A stretch of DNA of 64,000 bases from JACDAN01 sp963801855 (GTDB taxonomy: Bacteria; Actinomycetota; Thermoleophilia; Gaiellales; Gaiellaceae): NCBI GenBank assembly GCA_963801855.1, contig CAWDGK010000002.1, forward strand, positions 372,001-436,000, given 5' to 3'. This document shows, piece after piece, positions 7,040 to 16,222 of this stretch. Below the pieces are notes generated by a model that worked only from the letters and a program-made list of their open reading frames with translations, did no database searches and was not told the DNA's origin. The translations under genes and the position numbers were made by a program. Position 1 is the stretch's first letter; every line of letters starts with the position of its first letter.

Positions 7040-9013
7040 ATGCCTCCCCGAACCCGCTTCATGCCGCGCGACCCGCGCGTGGAGGAGCCGTATCGCCTGA
7101 CGCCGTCGATGGCGCTGCGCCTCGGCGTCCTGGGCGCGATCGTCCTGTTCGTCTTCGCGGTCCTCTTCTTCAGGCTGTGGGCCCTGCAGGTGCTCGCCGG
7201 TGACCGCTATCTCGCGGCCGCCCAGGACAACCAGCTTCGGACGGTGCGCCTCGAGGCGCCGCGAGGCCCGATCCTCGACCACAAGGGACGGCTCCTCGTC
7301 TCGAACAGAGTCGGTACCGCCGCCCAGGTCTGGACGGCGTACATGCCCCGCCGCGGCCGGGAGCGAATGCTGCGCCGGTTGTCCGCGATCCTGGAGGTCC
7401 CGGTGGCAGAGCTTCAGGACCGTCTCCGGAAGTACAGCGGCGACCCACTCACCCCCGTGACTCTCAAGGAGGACGTGTCGCGGGACGAGGTCTTCTACCT
7501 GCTCGAGCACCGGCGCGAGTTCCCGGGTCTCGAGCTGAACGACGTCCACCTTCGGGACTATCGGTACGGCACGCTCGCACCGCAGCTCCTGGGGCATGTC
7601 GGGGAGGTGACGGAGCGCCAGCTCAAGGGCGGCCGGCACAAGCACGGGGACACGGTCGGCCAGGCCGGCATCGAGTTCTCCTACGACCGTTACCTCCGTG
7701 GCACCGCCGGGCTCGCGGAGCTCCGGGTCGACTCCCTCGGGCGGCCGCGGAGCAAGCCGCTGAAGAGCGAGGCGCCGGAGCCGGGGCTCGCGCTGCGCAC
7801 GACGCTCGACGCCAAGCTCCAGCGTGCGGCCGAGAACGCGCTCGTCTACGGGATCGAGGTTGCGCGCGAGAACGACAGCTGGGCCGCGAACGCCGGCGCA
7901 GCGGTCGCGATCGACCCGCGAACGGGCGCGATTCGCGCCATGGCCTCGTACCCGACCTTCGATCCGCGGGTCTACGTCGGCAAGCCGAACCCCGCCAAGC
8001 TTCGTCCGCTGATCGACCAGAAGGCGGCCGAGGCCAAGGATTTCCCGGGGCTCAACCGCGCGACGTCCGGGCTCTATCCGCCAGGCTCGACGTTCAAGCC
8101 GGTGACGGCGCTCGCCGCCCTGCGTGAGCATCTGGTCGGGCCGTACGAGCCGCTGTCGTGCACCGGGCAGATGACGATCCACGGCACGACGTTCAGGAAC
8201 TGGAACCCCTACGTAAACGAGGGAATGGATCTGCCGACGGCCCTCGCCGCCTCGTGCGACACCTACTTCTACCAACTGGGGCTCGAGTTCTACGGCCTCC
8301 CCCCCGAGTACGGCAGCCCGCTCCAGAAGTGGGCAGCCGCCTTCGGCTTCGGGCGGCCTTCCGGGTTCGACGTCGGCGGTGAGGCGACGGGTCTCCTCCC
8401 GACTCCGGAATGGAGGCGGAAGACCTTCACGAAGGAGCGCTATCCCCAGAGCTGGGAGATCGACCGCCTCTGGAAGTCTGGCGACTCGGTCCAGCTTGCG
8501 ATCGGCCAGAAGGATCTGCTCGTCACGCCATTGCAGATGGCGCGGTTCTACGCGCTGCTCGCAAACGGGGGAAAGCTCGTCACGCCCCATGTCGTCTCGA
8601 GCGTGGAGCAGCCGGGCGCGGCTGGAGCCGTGAAGGCCGTCTTCTCGCCCGCGCCCAAGGACTTGAACGTGGACCCGGCAGAGCTGAACGTGATCGCGGA
8701 CGGGCTCTACCGCGCCACACACGCGTCATACGGCACGTCTGCCAGCGTCTTCGGCGGGTTCTCGATCCCGATCGCCGGCAAGACCGGCACGGCGGAAAAG
8801 GCCGTCGACCTCGACGGGGACGGCTACAGCACCATGGTCGACCAGTCTTGGTGGTGCGGCTACGGGCCGACAGACAAGCCTGAGCTCGTCGTCTGCGTCG
8901 TGATCGAGAACGGCGGCCACGGCAGCACGGCAGCGGCGCCGGCCGCCCTGAAGATCTTCGAGCGCCACTTCGGCCGCGAAGCTGCGGCGCCGACGATCGT
9001 GGAGACGGACTGA
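7040..9013 (+). CDS. mrdA: Penicillin-binding protein 2 (elongation transpeptidase)
   Basis: 657 residues from ATG 7040 (ATG 7061 is also possible). This class B PBP crosslinks lateral-wall peptidoglycan with RodA. Layout: one membrane anchor at about residues 28-50, the PBP dimerisation domain from residue 60 onward (LEAPRGPILDHKGRLLVSN), then the transpeptidase domain with the STFK catalytic serine at 350, SCD at about 405 (the SxN motif position, here with Asp) and KTGTAE at 581. The stop/start junction with rodA is TGATG. An Asp in SxN/D occurs in PBP2 proteins and is not evidence of inactivity. Confidence 0.96.
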   Translation: MPPRTRFMPRDPRVEEPYRLTPSMALRLGVLGAIVLFVFAVLFFRLWALQVLAGDRYLAAAQDNQLRTVRLEAPRGPILDHKGRLLVSNRVGTAAQVWTAYMPRRGRERMLRRLSAILEVPVAELQDRLRKYSGDPLTPVTLKEDVSRDEVFYLLEHRREFPGLELNDVHLRDYRYGTLAPQLLGHVGEVTERQLKGGRHKHGDTVGQAGIEFSYDRYLRGTAGLAELRVDSLGRPRSKPLKSEAPEPGLALRTTLDAKLQRAAENALVYGIEVARENDSWAANAGAAVAIDPRTGAIRAMASYPTFDPRVYVGKPNPAKLRPLIDQKAAEAKDFPGLNRATSGLYPPGSTFKPVTALAALREHLVGPYEPLSCTGQMTIHGTTFRNWNPYVNEGMDLPTALAASCDTYFYQLGLEFYGLPPEYGSPLQKWAAAFGFGRPSGFDVGGEATGLLPTPEWRRKTFTKERYPQSWEIDRLWKSGDSVQLAIGQKDLLVTPLQMARFYALLANGGKLVTPHVVSSVEQPGAAGAVKAVFSPAPKDLNVDPAELNVIADGLYRATHASYGTSASVFGGFSIPIAGKTGTAEKAVDLDGDGYSTMVDQSWWCGYGPTDKPELVVCVVIENGGHGSTAAAPAALKIFERHFGREAAAPTIVETD

Positions 9014-10191
9014 TGGCCGACTACGCGGCATCGGCACAGTCCCGTCCCCGAGGACGTCACCCGAAGGCGGACACGGCCCGCGCCGTCTCCTTCCTACGGC
9101 GCCTCGACTGGATCATGCTCGCGGCGGTCGGCGCGCTCGTCGCGTTCGGCCTCTGGGCCCTCGACGGGGTCACCGGACAGGACGTGCCCGGCAACCCGGA
9201 CTACTACGTGGTCCGCCAGGCGATCTTCGCGCTCATCGGCGCCGTCGGGCTCGTCGGAGCCCTGTTCGTCGACCCGTCGTTCCTCCGGCGGTATCGCAAG
9301 GCGGTCTACGGCGTCTTGCTCGGCATGCTGGTCGTCGTGATGGCGGTCGGGACCGAGGTGCGCGGATCGACCCGCTGGATCGATGTCGGCTTCTTCCAGT
9401 TTCAGCCGTCCGAGTTCGGCAAGCTCCTGCTCGCAATCTTCCTGGGCGGCCTTCTCGCCGAGAGCGGCAGGCGGGTGACGGAGTCCCGCACGACGGTGGT
9501 GGCAATCGGCGCCGCCTCAGTACCCACGCTCCTCGTCTTCCTGCAACCCGACATCGGGACTGCGCTCGTGTACGGCGCGATCCTGATCGCTGCCCTCTTC
9601 TTCGCCGGGACCCGCTGGCGCGATCTCGCCGTCATGGCCGGGATCGGGGTCGTGCTCGCCACCCTCGTGCTGTGGGCGGGCCCTGCGCTCGGCGTGCAGG
9701 TGCTCGAGCCCTATCAGCGGGACCGCCTGACGGCGTTCACGGACCCCTCGAAGAACCCCCAGGGGGCCGCGTACAACATCAATCAGTCGATCACCGCCGT
9801 CGGGTCGGGCGGGCTCGACGGCCGAGGTGTCGCAGGGGCGACGCAAACGCGCCTGGACTATCTCCCGGAGCACGAGACCGACTTCGTCTTCGCGGCGCTC
9901 TCGGAGCAGCGCGGCTTCTTCGGCGCGTCGATCCTCCTCGCCCTCTATCTCCTGCTGATGTGGCGCGGGATCAGGGTGATCGCACGGGCGGGGGACGTCT
10001 TCGCGGCGACCGTCGCCGGCGCGATCGTCTTCGGGCTCCTCTTCCAGACGTTCGTGAACATCGGGATGACGATCGGGATCGCGCCGATCACGGGGATCCC
10101 ACTGCCGTTTGTGAGCGTCGGAGGCTCGGCGATGGTCACGAACCTGATGGCAATCGGCGTTCTCCAGGGAATCGCCCTCCGCCGCCGCTAG
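9013..10191 (+). CDS. rodA: Peptidoglycan glycosyltransferase RodA (SEDS family)
   Basis: 392 residues starting in a TGATG overlap with mrdA. SEDS polymerases assemble glycan strands from lipid II in the membrane. About ten hydrophobic helices are visible, with the family signature segments GSTRWIDVGFFQFQPSEFGKL, LQPDIGTALVYGAILIAALF and ITGIPLPFVSVGGSAMVTNL. The first 40 residues are basic and cytosolic. The pairing with a class B PBP in one operon identifies it as RodA rather than FtsW. Confidence 0.95.
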   Translation: MADYAASAQSRPRGRHPKADTARAVSFLRRLDWIMLAAVGALVAFGLWALDGVTGQDVPGNPDYYVVRQAIFALIGAVGLVGALFVDPSFLRRYRKAVYGVLLGMLVVVMAVGTEVRGSTRWIDVGFFQFQPSEFGKLLLAIFLGGLLAESGRRVTESRTTVVAIGAASVPTLLVFLQPDIGTALVYGAILIAALFFAGTRWRDLAVMAGIGVVLATLVLWAGPALGVQVLEPYQRDRLTAFTDPSKNPQGAAYNINQSITAVGSGGLDGRGVAGATQTRLDYLPEHETDFVFAALSEQRGFFGASILLALYLLLMWRGIRVIARAGDVFAATVAGAIVFGLLFQTFVNIGMTIGIAPITGIPLPFVSVGGSAMVTNLMAIGVLQGIALRRR

Positions 10192-10227
10192 TCCGTCCGC
10201 CGCCCCGAGTCCGTCCGGTCCAGGTCC

Positions 10228-10233
10228 TACGAT
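10228..10233 (+). promoter_or_regulatory. Possible -10 element before the 73-aa hypothetical gene
   Basis: TACGAT ends 7 bases before the ATG at 10241. This is the distance expected for a leaderless transcript. No clear -35. Confidence 0.25.
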
Positions 10234-10240
10234 CGTGCGC

Positions 10241-10462
10241 ATGGAATCGACTGAGGTGCACGCTTTGGAGGGCAGGAGAGACGCGCAGGAGCTGCTCCTG
10301 ATCGAGGAGGCCGATGCCTGGTTCGAGTATCTCGAGGCCACCAGGGCTCAGACCGAGGTGCGTTACGGCGAAGTCGAGCCGTGGGCCTGGGCCCGCCTTT
10401 CACAGCGGCTTCGGGCGATCAGGACGAAGCGGGCGAAGCTGCGGCCTGCAGCCGCGGCCTGA
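10241..10462 (+). CDS. Hypothetical small helical protein (73 aa)
   Basis: A 73-residue frame between rodA and rne, starting at ATG 10241 (a GTG six bases earlier is also possible). It is rich in Glu, Arg, Ala and Leu and looks alpha-helical and soluble: LLLIEEADAWFEYLEATR followed by WAWARLSQRLRAIRTKRAKL. No signal peptide or metal motif is present. The codon usage resembles the neighbours, with G/C at third positions. I do not recognise the family. Confidence 0.55.
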   Translation: MESTEVHALEGRRDAQELLLIEEADAWFEYLEATRAQTEVRYGEVEPWAWARLSQRLRAIRTKRAKLRPAAAA

Positions 10463-10608
10463 GCTCAGGGTTGCCTGGAGCGAAAAACTGCTGCTGCTAG
10501 CCTGGAGAGCAGATATGCATCACTTGTCAACCTCGCAGCGCGCGGCGCGCCCTCCGTACTTTTCGGCGCCAGGCACCGCGCGCGCGGGATCACAAAAGGA
10601 GTTTTCAC

Positions 10609-13362
10609 TTGTTGCGATGGTTCCGGCGCAAGCCACAGGAACGTCCTCAGCCTGCTCAGGAGCGGACTGAACCCACCAGCACCGTAAGGCCCCCGGCCGC
10701 CACAGCGGCCGCGGACACTTCCTCGTCGACCACTACCGCTGCCCGTCGCCGACGGCGCGGAAGCCGGGGCGGGCGCAACCGCCGCAAGCCCGCGGATCGA
10801 ACCGAGGGCGCGGAAGACAAGCCCGAGAAGCCCGACGCGGAAGGCAAGGCCGAAAAGCCGAGGCCCGAGAAAGGGGCCAGGCCCGAGCGCAAGCCACGGG
10901 AGCGCCCTGCTCGCCAGTCCCGGCGCAGGACGCCGACGCCGAGATCGGTGCCGCCGCCCGCCAAGCGCGACCTCGTCATCTCCGTCGACGTCGCCGAGCA
11001 GCGCGTCGCGATCCTCGAGGACGACCAGGTCGCGGAGGTCTACCTCGAGCGACCTGAGAGTCGTTCGATCGCGGGAAACATCTACAAGGGCACGGTCGAC
11101 AACGTCCTTCCCGGGATGGAGGCTGCGTTCGTCGAGATCGGGCTCGAGAAGAACGGGTTCCTCTACGTCGACGAGATCGTCACCCCCGAGCTCGAGGGTC
11201 GACGCCACGGCCGCAAGATCCAGGACCTCCTGAGCCGCGGCGAGGAGATCCTCGTGCAGGCCGTCAAGGACCCGATGAAGTCCAAGGGCGCACGTCTCAC
11301 GACCGAGATCTCGCTCCCCGGCCGCTTCGTCGTCTACGTCCCGAGCGGCGAGGGCTTCGGCGTCTCGCGCCGGTTGCCCGACGACGAGCGCATCCGGCTC
11401 CGCGACATCGTCAAGTCCGTCGCGCCGAAGACCGGGAGCATGATCGTGCGAACCGCCGCCGAAGGCGCGTCGGAGGAGGACATCGAGCGCGACATGGACT
11501 TCCTCCAGCGGCTCTGGAAGGAGATCCAGAAACGGGCTGAGCAGGCGAAAGCGCCGGCGCTCGTGTACCAGGAGGCGGAGCTCCCGCTCCGCGTCGTCCG
11601 CGATCTCTTCACGAACGACTTCGAGCAGGCGGTGGTCGACCATGACCTGACCTACAAGCGCATCGTCGGCTACCTCAAGAAGACCTCACCGCACATGGCG
11701 GAGAAGGTCAAGAAGTACGCGGGCAAGACGTCGCTCTTCGAGGACTTCGGCGTCGAGAAGGAGATCCAGTCCACCCTTTCCCGCCGTGTCGACCTCCCGT
11801 CCGGGGGCTACCTGATCTTTGACTATGCCGAGGCCTTCACGGTCATCGACGTCAACACCGGGCGCTTCGTCGGCTCGCGGTCGAAGACGTCCACCGGACG
11901 GCTCGAGGACACGATCACGAAGAACAACCTCGAGGCGGTCAAAGAGGTCGTCCGCCAGCTTCGGCTGCGAGACATCGGCGGGATCATCGTCATCGACTTC
12001 ATCGACATGGCGAACCCGAAGAACCGTGCGGCTGTCGAGGAGGCGCTGAAGAACGAGCTGGAGCGCGACCGGACGAAGACGTACGTCGTCGAGATCTCCC
12101 CGCTCGGGCTCGTCGAGATGACGCGCCAGAACGTCTCCGATGGCCCGCGCGAGATCCTGACGAAGCGCTGCCCCACCTGCGAGGGGGATGGCATCGTGGT
12201 CTCCGAGGTCTCCTCCGCCGTCGATGTCGAGCGCAAGCTCCGGCAGCTCGCGGCGGGCTCGCGCACCGCGGCCTTCCGCGTCGAGCTCAACCCTCACGTG
12301 GCGGCCGTGCTCATCGGCCCCGGCGCCGAGCGGCTGAGGGCGATCGAAGAGAGGACGCGCCGCCGATTCTTCATCGAGGCCAAGGACGGGGCGCCGCTCG
12401 ACCATCTCGAGGAGGTCGCCCGCGGGCCGCTCGCGAAGCTCCAGCCCGAGTCTCCCGTGGAGGAGGGCAAGGAGCTCGAGGTGAAGCTCGTCGAAGTCGG
12501 CCTCCACGATCCAGGCGCAGGAGTCGCGAAGCACGAAGGCATCGACATCTCGGTCGGAAAAGGCTCGGCGCTCGTCGGAAAGCGAGTGAAGGTGCGGATC
12601 ACCCGAGTCCTCGACGGCACCGCTTACGCCGAGCTCGCGGATCAGCCGGCGGCGGGTGAGCCTCCGATTACGGCCGAGGCGATGGCTGAGAAGCCGACGC
12701 GTGCCCGCCGCAAGCCCACGCCGAAGAAGGAGGACGCCGACAGAGCCGTGGAGACGGACGAGTCGGCTGCCCCAGAGGCCCGGACCGAAGTCGAGCCCGA
12801 GGTCCAGCCCGAGATCGAGGAAGGCGTCGACGCTGACCTCGAGGAGCCTGTGGAAGCCGTTGCGGAGGAGGACGAGCCTCTCGACGAGAGCGGAGCCGAG
12901 GAGACGCCGGACGGCGCGCCGACGCCGAAGAAGCGCACCCGGCGAGGCTCGCGTGGGGGACGGCGCAGGAAGAAGAAGCCCGCGGTCACCGCCAGCGGGG
13001 AGACGGCGGAGGAGGCTCTCCGGGCCGCCACTCCCGAGGTTGCCGAGAAACCCGGGCAGCCCGAGGAGCCAAAGGATCCCGACGACAGCCGGAACGGACA
13101 GCCGGCCGAGTCGGCCGTGCTCATCCATCTCCCGAGCCCGGCGCTCGGCGACGAGTCCGAAGCGGAGGAGAACGGGGACGGCGAGCAGCCGAGGCCGAAG
13201 AAGCGCACCAGGCGCGGCTCCCGTGGGGGCCGCCGACGCCGGAAGCCGGCTGCCGCGCGGTCGAACAGCGGGGCCGATGGAGGAGACTCCACGGGCCAGG
13301 GTGAAGCAGCCGAGAACCCGTCAGAAACGCCCGAAGGCGTCGAGGAACCGCTGGTAGACTGA
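10609..13362 (+). CDS. rne: Ribonuclease E/G
   Basis: 917 residues from TTG 10609, chosen because AAAGGAG sits 7 bases upstream. This endonuclease processes rRNA and decays mRNA. Layout: a basic disordered N-terminal extension (about residues 1-115); S1 domain with IAGNIYKGTVDNVLPGMEAA; the 5'-sensor and DNase I-like catalytic region with DVNTGRF (Asp about 414) and IVIDFIDM (Asp about 463); the zinc-link CPTC (Cys about 521 and 524); then a long acidic tail containing basic patches. Arg/Gly blocks of the form RRGSRGGR occur three times, one in the N-terminal extension and two in the tail. They probably bind RNA. The unusually long N-terminal extension is of the actinobacterial type. Confidence 0.95.
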   Translation: MLRWFRRKPQERPQPAQERTEPTSTVRPPAATAAADTSSSTTTAARRRRRGSRGGRNRRKPADRTEGAEDKPEKPDAEGKAEKPRPEKGARPERKPRERPARQSRRRTPTPRSVPPPAKRDLVISVDVAEQRVAILEDDQVAEVYLERPESRSIAGNIYKGTVDNVLPGMEAAFVEIGLEKNGFLYVDEIVTPELEGRRHGRKIQDLLSRGEEILVQAVKDPMKSKGARLTTEISLPGRFVVYVPSGEGFGVSRRLPDDERIRLRDIVKSVAPKTGSMIVRTAAEGASEEDIERDMDFLQRLWKEIQKRAEQAKAPALVYQEAELPLRVVRDLFTNDFEQAVVDHDLTYKRIVGYLKKTSPHMAEKVKKYAGKTSLFEDFGVEKEIQSTLSRRVDLPSGGYLIFDYAEAFTVIDVNTGRFVGSRSKTSTGRLEDTITKNNLEAVKEVVRQLRLRDIGGIIVIDFIDMANPKNRAAVEEALKNELERDRTKTYVVEISPLGLVEMTRQNVSDGPREILTKRCPTCEGDGIVVSEVSSAVDVERKLRQLAAGSRTAAFRVELNPHVAAVLIGPGAERLRAIEERTRRRFFIEAKDGAPLDHLEEVARGPLAKLQPESPVEEGKELEVKLVEVGLHDPGAGVAKHEGIDISVGKGSALVGKRVKVRITRVLDGTAYAELADQPAAGEPPITAEAMAEKPTRARRKPTPKKEDADRAVETDESAAPEARTEVEPEVQPEIEEGVDADLEEPVEAVAEEDEPLDESGAEETPDGAPTPKKRTRRGSRGGRRRKKKPAVTASGETAEEALRAATPEVAEKPGQPEEPKDPDDSRNGQPAESAVLIHLPSPALGDESEAEENGDGEQPRPKKRTRRGSRGGRRRRKPAAARSNSGADGGDSTGQGEAAENPSETPEGVEEPLVD

Positions 13363-13412
13363 CCGCGCCAAAGAGGGCGGATCTTCAGGTTAGGCCCGAC
13401 CGGCGTTTTTCT

Positions 13413-13775
13413 ATGAGCTACGCGATCATCAAACTGGGTGGGAAGCAGTACGTCGTCCGCGAGGGCGAAAAGCTGCTCGTGGACCGGCTTGCCGTCGACG
13501 AGGACAAGACGTTCCAGCCCGAGGTCATCTTCGAAGGCGGCGACGGCAAGGCCGAGCTCGCCCCGAAGGGGACGGTCACCGCGAAGGTGCTCCAGCACGT
13601 CAAGGGCAAGAAGATCCGAATCGGCAAGTACCGGAGGCGCACCGGCTACAAGCGTCACACCGGTCACCGCAGCCACCTGACCCGAATCCAGATCGAGTCG
13701 ATCGGGGCGAAGAGCACGCGCTCGACCTCGACGGCGGCGAAGAAAAGCACTGCTACGAAGAAGGACGACAGCTAA
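13413..13775 (+). CDS. rplU: 50S ribosomal protein L21
   Basis: 120 residues. L21 binds 23S rRNA in the large subunit. The N-terminus YAIIKLGGKQYVVREG and the KIRIGKYRRRTGYKRHTGHR segment are the family core. The last 20 residues are a Ser/Thr/Lys-rich extension beyond the usual length of about 103. The TAATG junction with rpmA shows translational coupling. A 50-base leader separates it from rne. A TAGACT hexamer at the rne end could serve as a -10 box. Confidence 0.97.
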   Translation: MSYAIIKLGGKQYVVREGEKLLVDRLAVDEDKTFQPEVIFEGGDGKAELAPKGTVTAKVLQHVKGKKIRIGKYRRRTGYKRHTGHRSHLTRIQIESIGAKSTRSTSTAAKKSTATKKDDS

Positions 13776-14047
13776 TGGCCCACAAAAAAGGACTTGGCTC
13801 ATCCCGGAACGGCCGCGACTCCGAGTCGAAGCGACTCGGCGTCAAGATCTTCGCCGGGCAGGACGTGAAGGCTGGAATGATCATCGTCCGGCAGCGCGGC
13901 ACGCGCTTCATGCCGGGACCCGGCGCCGGACTCGGCCGCGACGACACGATCTTCGCGACTCGCGACGGACGCGTCGATTTCAAGCGCAGCGGCGAGCGGC
14001 GAACGGTCGCCGTCGACCCAGCTGAAGCTGCTGCCTCCACGTCCTAA
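13775..14047 (+). CDS. rpmA: 50S ribosomal protein L27
   Basis: 90 residues. L27 reaches the peptidyl-transferase centre with its N-terminus. Seen: MAHKKGLGSSRNGRDSESKR at the N-terminus, directly the mature form without the cleavable extension found in Firmicutes, and GTRFMPGPGAGLGRDDTIFA. The start overlaps the rplU stop by one base. Confidence 0.97.
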   Translation: MAHKKGLGSSRNGRDSESKRLGVKIFAGQDVKAGMIIVRQRGTRFMPGPGAGLGRDDTIFATRDGRVDFKRSGERRTVAVDPAEAAASTS

Positions 14048-14068
14048 GGCCTACGGCCCCTAGAGCCC

Positions 14069-15259
14069 GTGTTCAACGACCGGGCTCGCATCCGCGTTCA
14101 GGCCGGTCGCGGCGGCCACGGCGCGCTGAGCTTCCGGCGGGAGAAGTACGTCCCGAAGGGAGGCCCGGACGGGGGTGACGGCGGGCGTGGGGGAGACGTC
14201 GAGCTCGTCGTCGACGCCGACCTGCGCGATCTGTCGTTCTTCCAGGGACGCAAGAGCTTCAGGGCCGGGTCGGGCGGAAACGGCCGTGGGGCGAACAAGC
14301 ACGGCGCAGACGGCGAAGACATCGCGCTCCGCGTGCCTGTCGGGACTCAGGTCTTCTCCGAGGACGGGGAGCTGATGGTCGACCTCGCCGCAACCCGTGC
14401 GCGGGTCGTCGCGGCGCGGGGCGGATCCGGTGGACGAGGGAACAGGAAGTTCGCCACGCCGACGAGAAGGGCCCCGCGCTTCGCCGAGGTCGGCATGCCC
14501 GGCGAGGACCTCGAGCTGGAGCTCCGGTTGAAGCTGATGGCCGACGCCGCGCTCGTCGGACTGCCGAACGCGGGAAAGTCGTCCCTCCTGCGCCGGATCT
14601 CGAACGCGAAGCCGAAGGTCGCCGAGTATCCGTTCACGACCCTCGCGCCCGTCCTCGGCACGGTCGAGTCGCCGAGCGGGCGGCAGCTGACGGTCGCCGA
14701 CGTGCCCGGGTTGATCGAGGGCGCGAGCGAGGGGATCGGTCTCGGGCACGAGTTTCTCGCGCATCTCGAGCGGGCGCGGCTCCTGGTGCATGTGATCGAT
14801 GCCTCCGAGGGGGATCCGGCGGAGCGCTTCGCGCTCATCGACGGCGAGCTCTCGGCCTACGGTGCGGGACTCGACGCCCTTCCCCAGATCGTCGTCCTGA
14901 ACAAGCTGGACATCTCCGGGGAGGTCGGCTTCCCGCTGGAGGACGATCGAGTCCGGCGGGTGCTCCGAACATCCGCAGCAACGGGCGCCGGCATCGACGA
15001 GCTCGTGAACGCGCTGCTCGAGTTGTGTCCTCCCGCTGCGGATCCGGAGGCGGCACTCGACGACGGGATGGTCGAGTTTCTCGTCTACCGGCCGCGGCCC
15101 GACCCCCGAAGCAGCTTCCGTCTCTTCAGGACGGACACCGGCTTCAGGGTTTCAGGGCCCACGCCCGAGCCCGACGAGCTCGAAGCGGCCCTGCGTGCTG
15201 CCGGCGCGAAAAAAGGTGCCGAGGTCGAGGTCGACGGCGAGACGCTGATCCTGTCGTGA
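14069..15259 (+). CDS. obg: Obg/CgtA GTPase
   Basis: 396 residues from GTG 14069. Obg is an essential GTPase involved in 50S assembly and stress responses. Domains in order: glycine-rich Obg fold (residues 1 to about 157, with GGRGGHGALSFRREKYVPKG); G domain with G1 GLPNAGKSS, G2/G3 TTLAPVLG and DVPGLIEGAS, and G4 LNKLD; and a C-terminal OCT domain (FLVYRPRP onward). The stop overlaps the nadD GTG in a GTGA junction. Confidence 0.96.
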   Translation: MFNDRARIRVQAGRGGHGALSFRREKYVPKGGPDGGDGGRGGDVELVVDADLRDLSFFQGRKSFRAGSGGNGRGANKHGADGEDIALRVPVGTQVFSEDGELMVDLAATRARVVAARGGSGGRGNRKFATPTRRAPRFAEVGMPGEDLELELRLKLMADAALVGLPNAGKSSLLRRISNAKPKVAEYPFTTLAPVLGTVESPSGRQLTVADVPGLIEGASEGIGLGHEFLAHLERARLLVHVIDASEGDPAERFALIDGELSAYGAGLDALPQIVVLNKLDISGEVGFPLEDDRVRRVLRTSAATGAGIDELVNALLELCPPAADPEAALDDGMVEFLVYRPRPDPRSSFRLFRTDTGFRVSGPTPEPDELEAALRAAGAKKGAEVEVDGETLILS

Positions 15260-15804
15260 CGGTGGCGATCCTCGGTGGCGCCTTCGATCCTCCGCACCTC
15301 GGCCATGTCGCGCTTGCCGAGGGGGCACGGGAGCAACTGGGCGCAGATCGTCTGATCGTGCTCGTCGCCGAGCGCCCGGGTCACAAAGAGGTCGTTGCAG
15401 ACGCCCCGACGCGGCTCCGGCTCGCGGAGCTCGCCCTCGGCCGCTTTGGTGATGTCCGGCTGGACGACCATGCGTACACGGTCGACTTCCTTCGAGACGA
15501 ATCGCTCGACGATCCCGTGTTCGTGCTTGGCGGCGACGAATGGGCAGCGTTCGCGAGCTGGAAAGAGCCCGAGGAGGTGCGGCGCCTGACCCGGATTGCC
15601 GTCGGCGCTCGCCCGGGGCATCCGCCGCCCGTGGGAGACGCGGAAGTGCTTCGGATCGACCAGCGCCCGATCTCGTCGAGCGAGATCAGAGCGCGTGTCG
15701 CGGCCGGGGAGCCGATCGACGATCTCGTTCCTGAGGCGGTTGCGCGGGAGATCGAGCGGCTCGGTCTCTACGGGGCCGGTTTGCCATCCTCGGGCCGAGG
15801 CTAA
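15256..15804 (+). CDS. nadD: Nicotinate-mononucleotide adenylyltransferase
   Basis: 182 residues from GTG 15256, overlapping the obg stop. It makes nicotinate adenine dinucleotide from NaMN and ATP in NAD synthesis. Seen: the nucleotidyltransferase signature GGAFDPPHLGH at the N-terminus and the ISSSEIRARV motif near the C-terminus that binds ATP phosphates. Length is slightly below the usual 190-210 residues. The obg-nadD-rsfS order is conserved in many bacteria. Confidence 0.95.
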   Translation: MTVAILGGAFDPPHLGHVALAEGAREQLGADRLIVLVAERPGHKEVVADAPTRLRLAELALGRFGDVRLDDHAYTVDFLRDESLDDPVFVLGGDEWAAFASWKEPEEVRRLTRIAVGARPGHPPPVGDAEVLRIDQRPISSSEIRARVAAGEPIDDLVPEAVAREIERLGLYGAGLPSSGRG

Positions 15805-15837
15805 GATGGGAGAGAACCCAAGGGACGCTTTCAGACT

Positions 15838-16194
15838 CTGACCTCACTCGAACAAGCCCGCCGCATCGCCGCTCTCGCCCAGGAGAAGCTGGCAGAGGAC
15901 GTCCTGATCCTCGATCTGCGGCCCGTCACCGCCTACACCGACTTCTTCGTCCTCTGCACGGGGCGAAACGCGCGCCAGACGAAGGCGATCCACGACGAAG
16001 TCCGTGAGCGCCTGAGGGCGGACGAGGGCCTGAGGCCGCGCGCGGTCGAGGGCGATCGAGACGGCAACTGGATCCTCGTGGACTACCTCGACGTCGTCCT
16101 CCACGTCTTCACCCCCGAGACCCGTGAGTACTACGGGCTCGAGGAGCTCTGGAGCGACATGCCCTCCGTCGAGCTCGACGCAGCGACCGCCTAG
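15838..16194 (+). CDS. rsfS: Ribosomal silencing factor RsfS, apparent CTG start
   Basis: The frame from 15838 to the TAG at 16192-16194 encodes 118 residues (CTG read as Met, then TSLEQARRIAALAQEKL). RsfS binds L14 and blocks subunit joining when nutrients are short. Family features: AYTDFFVLCTGRNARQTKAI, GNWILVDYLDVVLHVFTPETREYYGLEELW. Going upstream the frame closes at TAA 15802 with no ATG, GTG or TTG, and none is suitable before the conserved core. The CTG at the expected N-terminus, with AAGGGA 12 bases upstream, is the only sensible start. A base error in the start codon is the alternative. It follows nadD as in many genomes. Confidence 0.85.
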   Translation: MTSLEQARRIAALAQEKLAEDVLILDLRPVTAYTDFFVLCTGRNARQTKAIHDEVRERLRADEGLRPRAVEGDRDGNWILVDYLDVVLHVFTPETREYYGLEELWSDMPSVELDAATA

Positions 16195-16206
16195 CCGCGG
16201 CCTGGC

Positions 16207-16212
16207 TACAAT
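16207..16212 (+). promoter_or_regulatory. Probable -10 element of tRNA-Ala(GGC)
   Basis: TACAAT ends 10 bases before the mature tRNA 5' end, a normal distance for a tRNA promoter. The -35 region would lie in the rsfS end and is weak. Confidence 0.45.
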
Positions 16213-16222
16213 CCGCCGCGAC

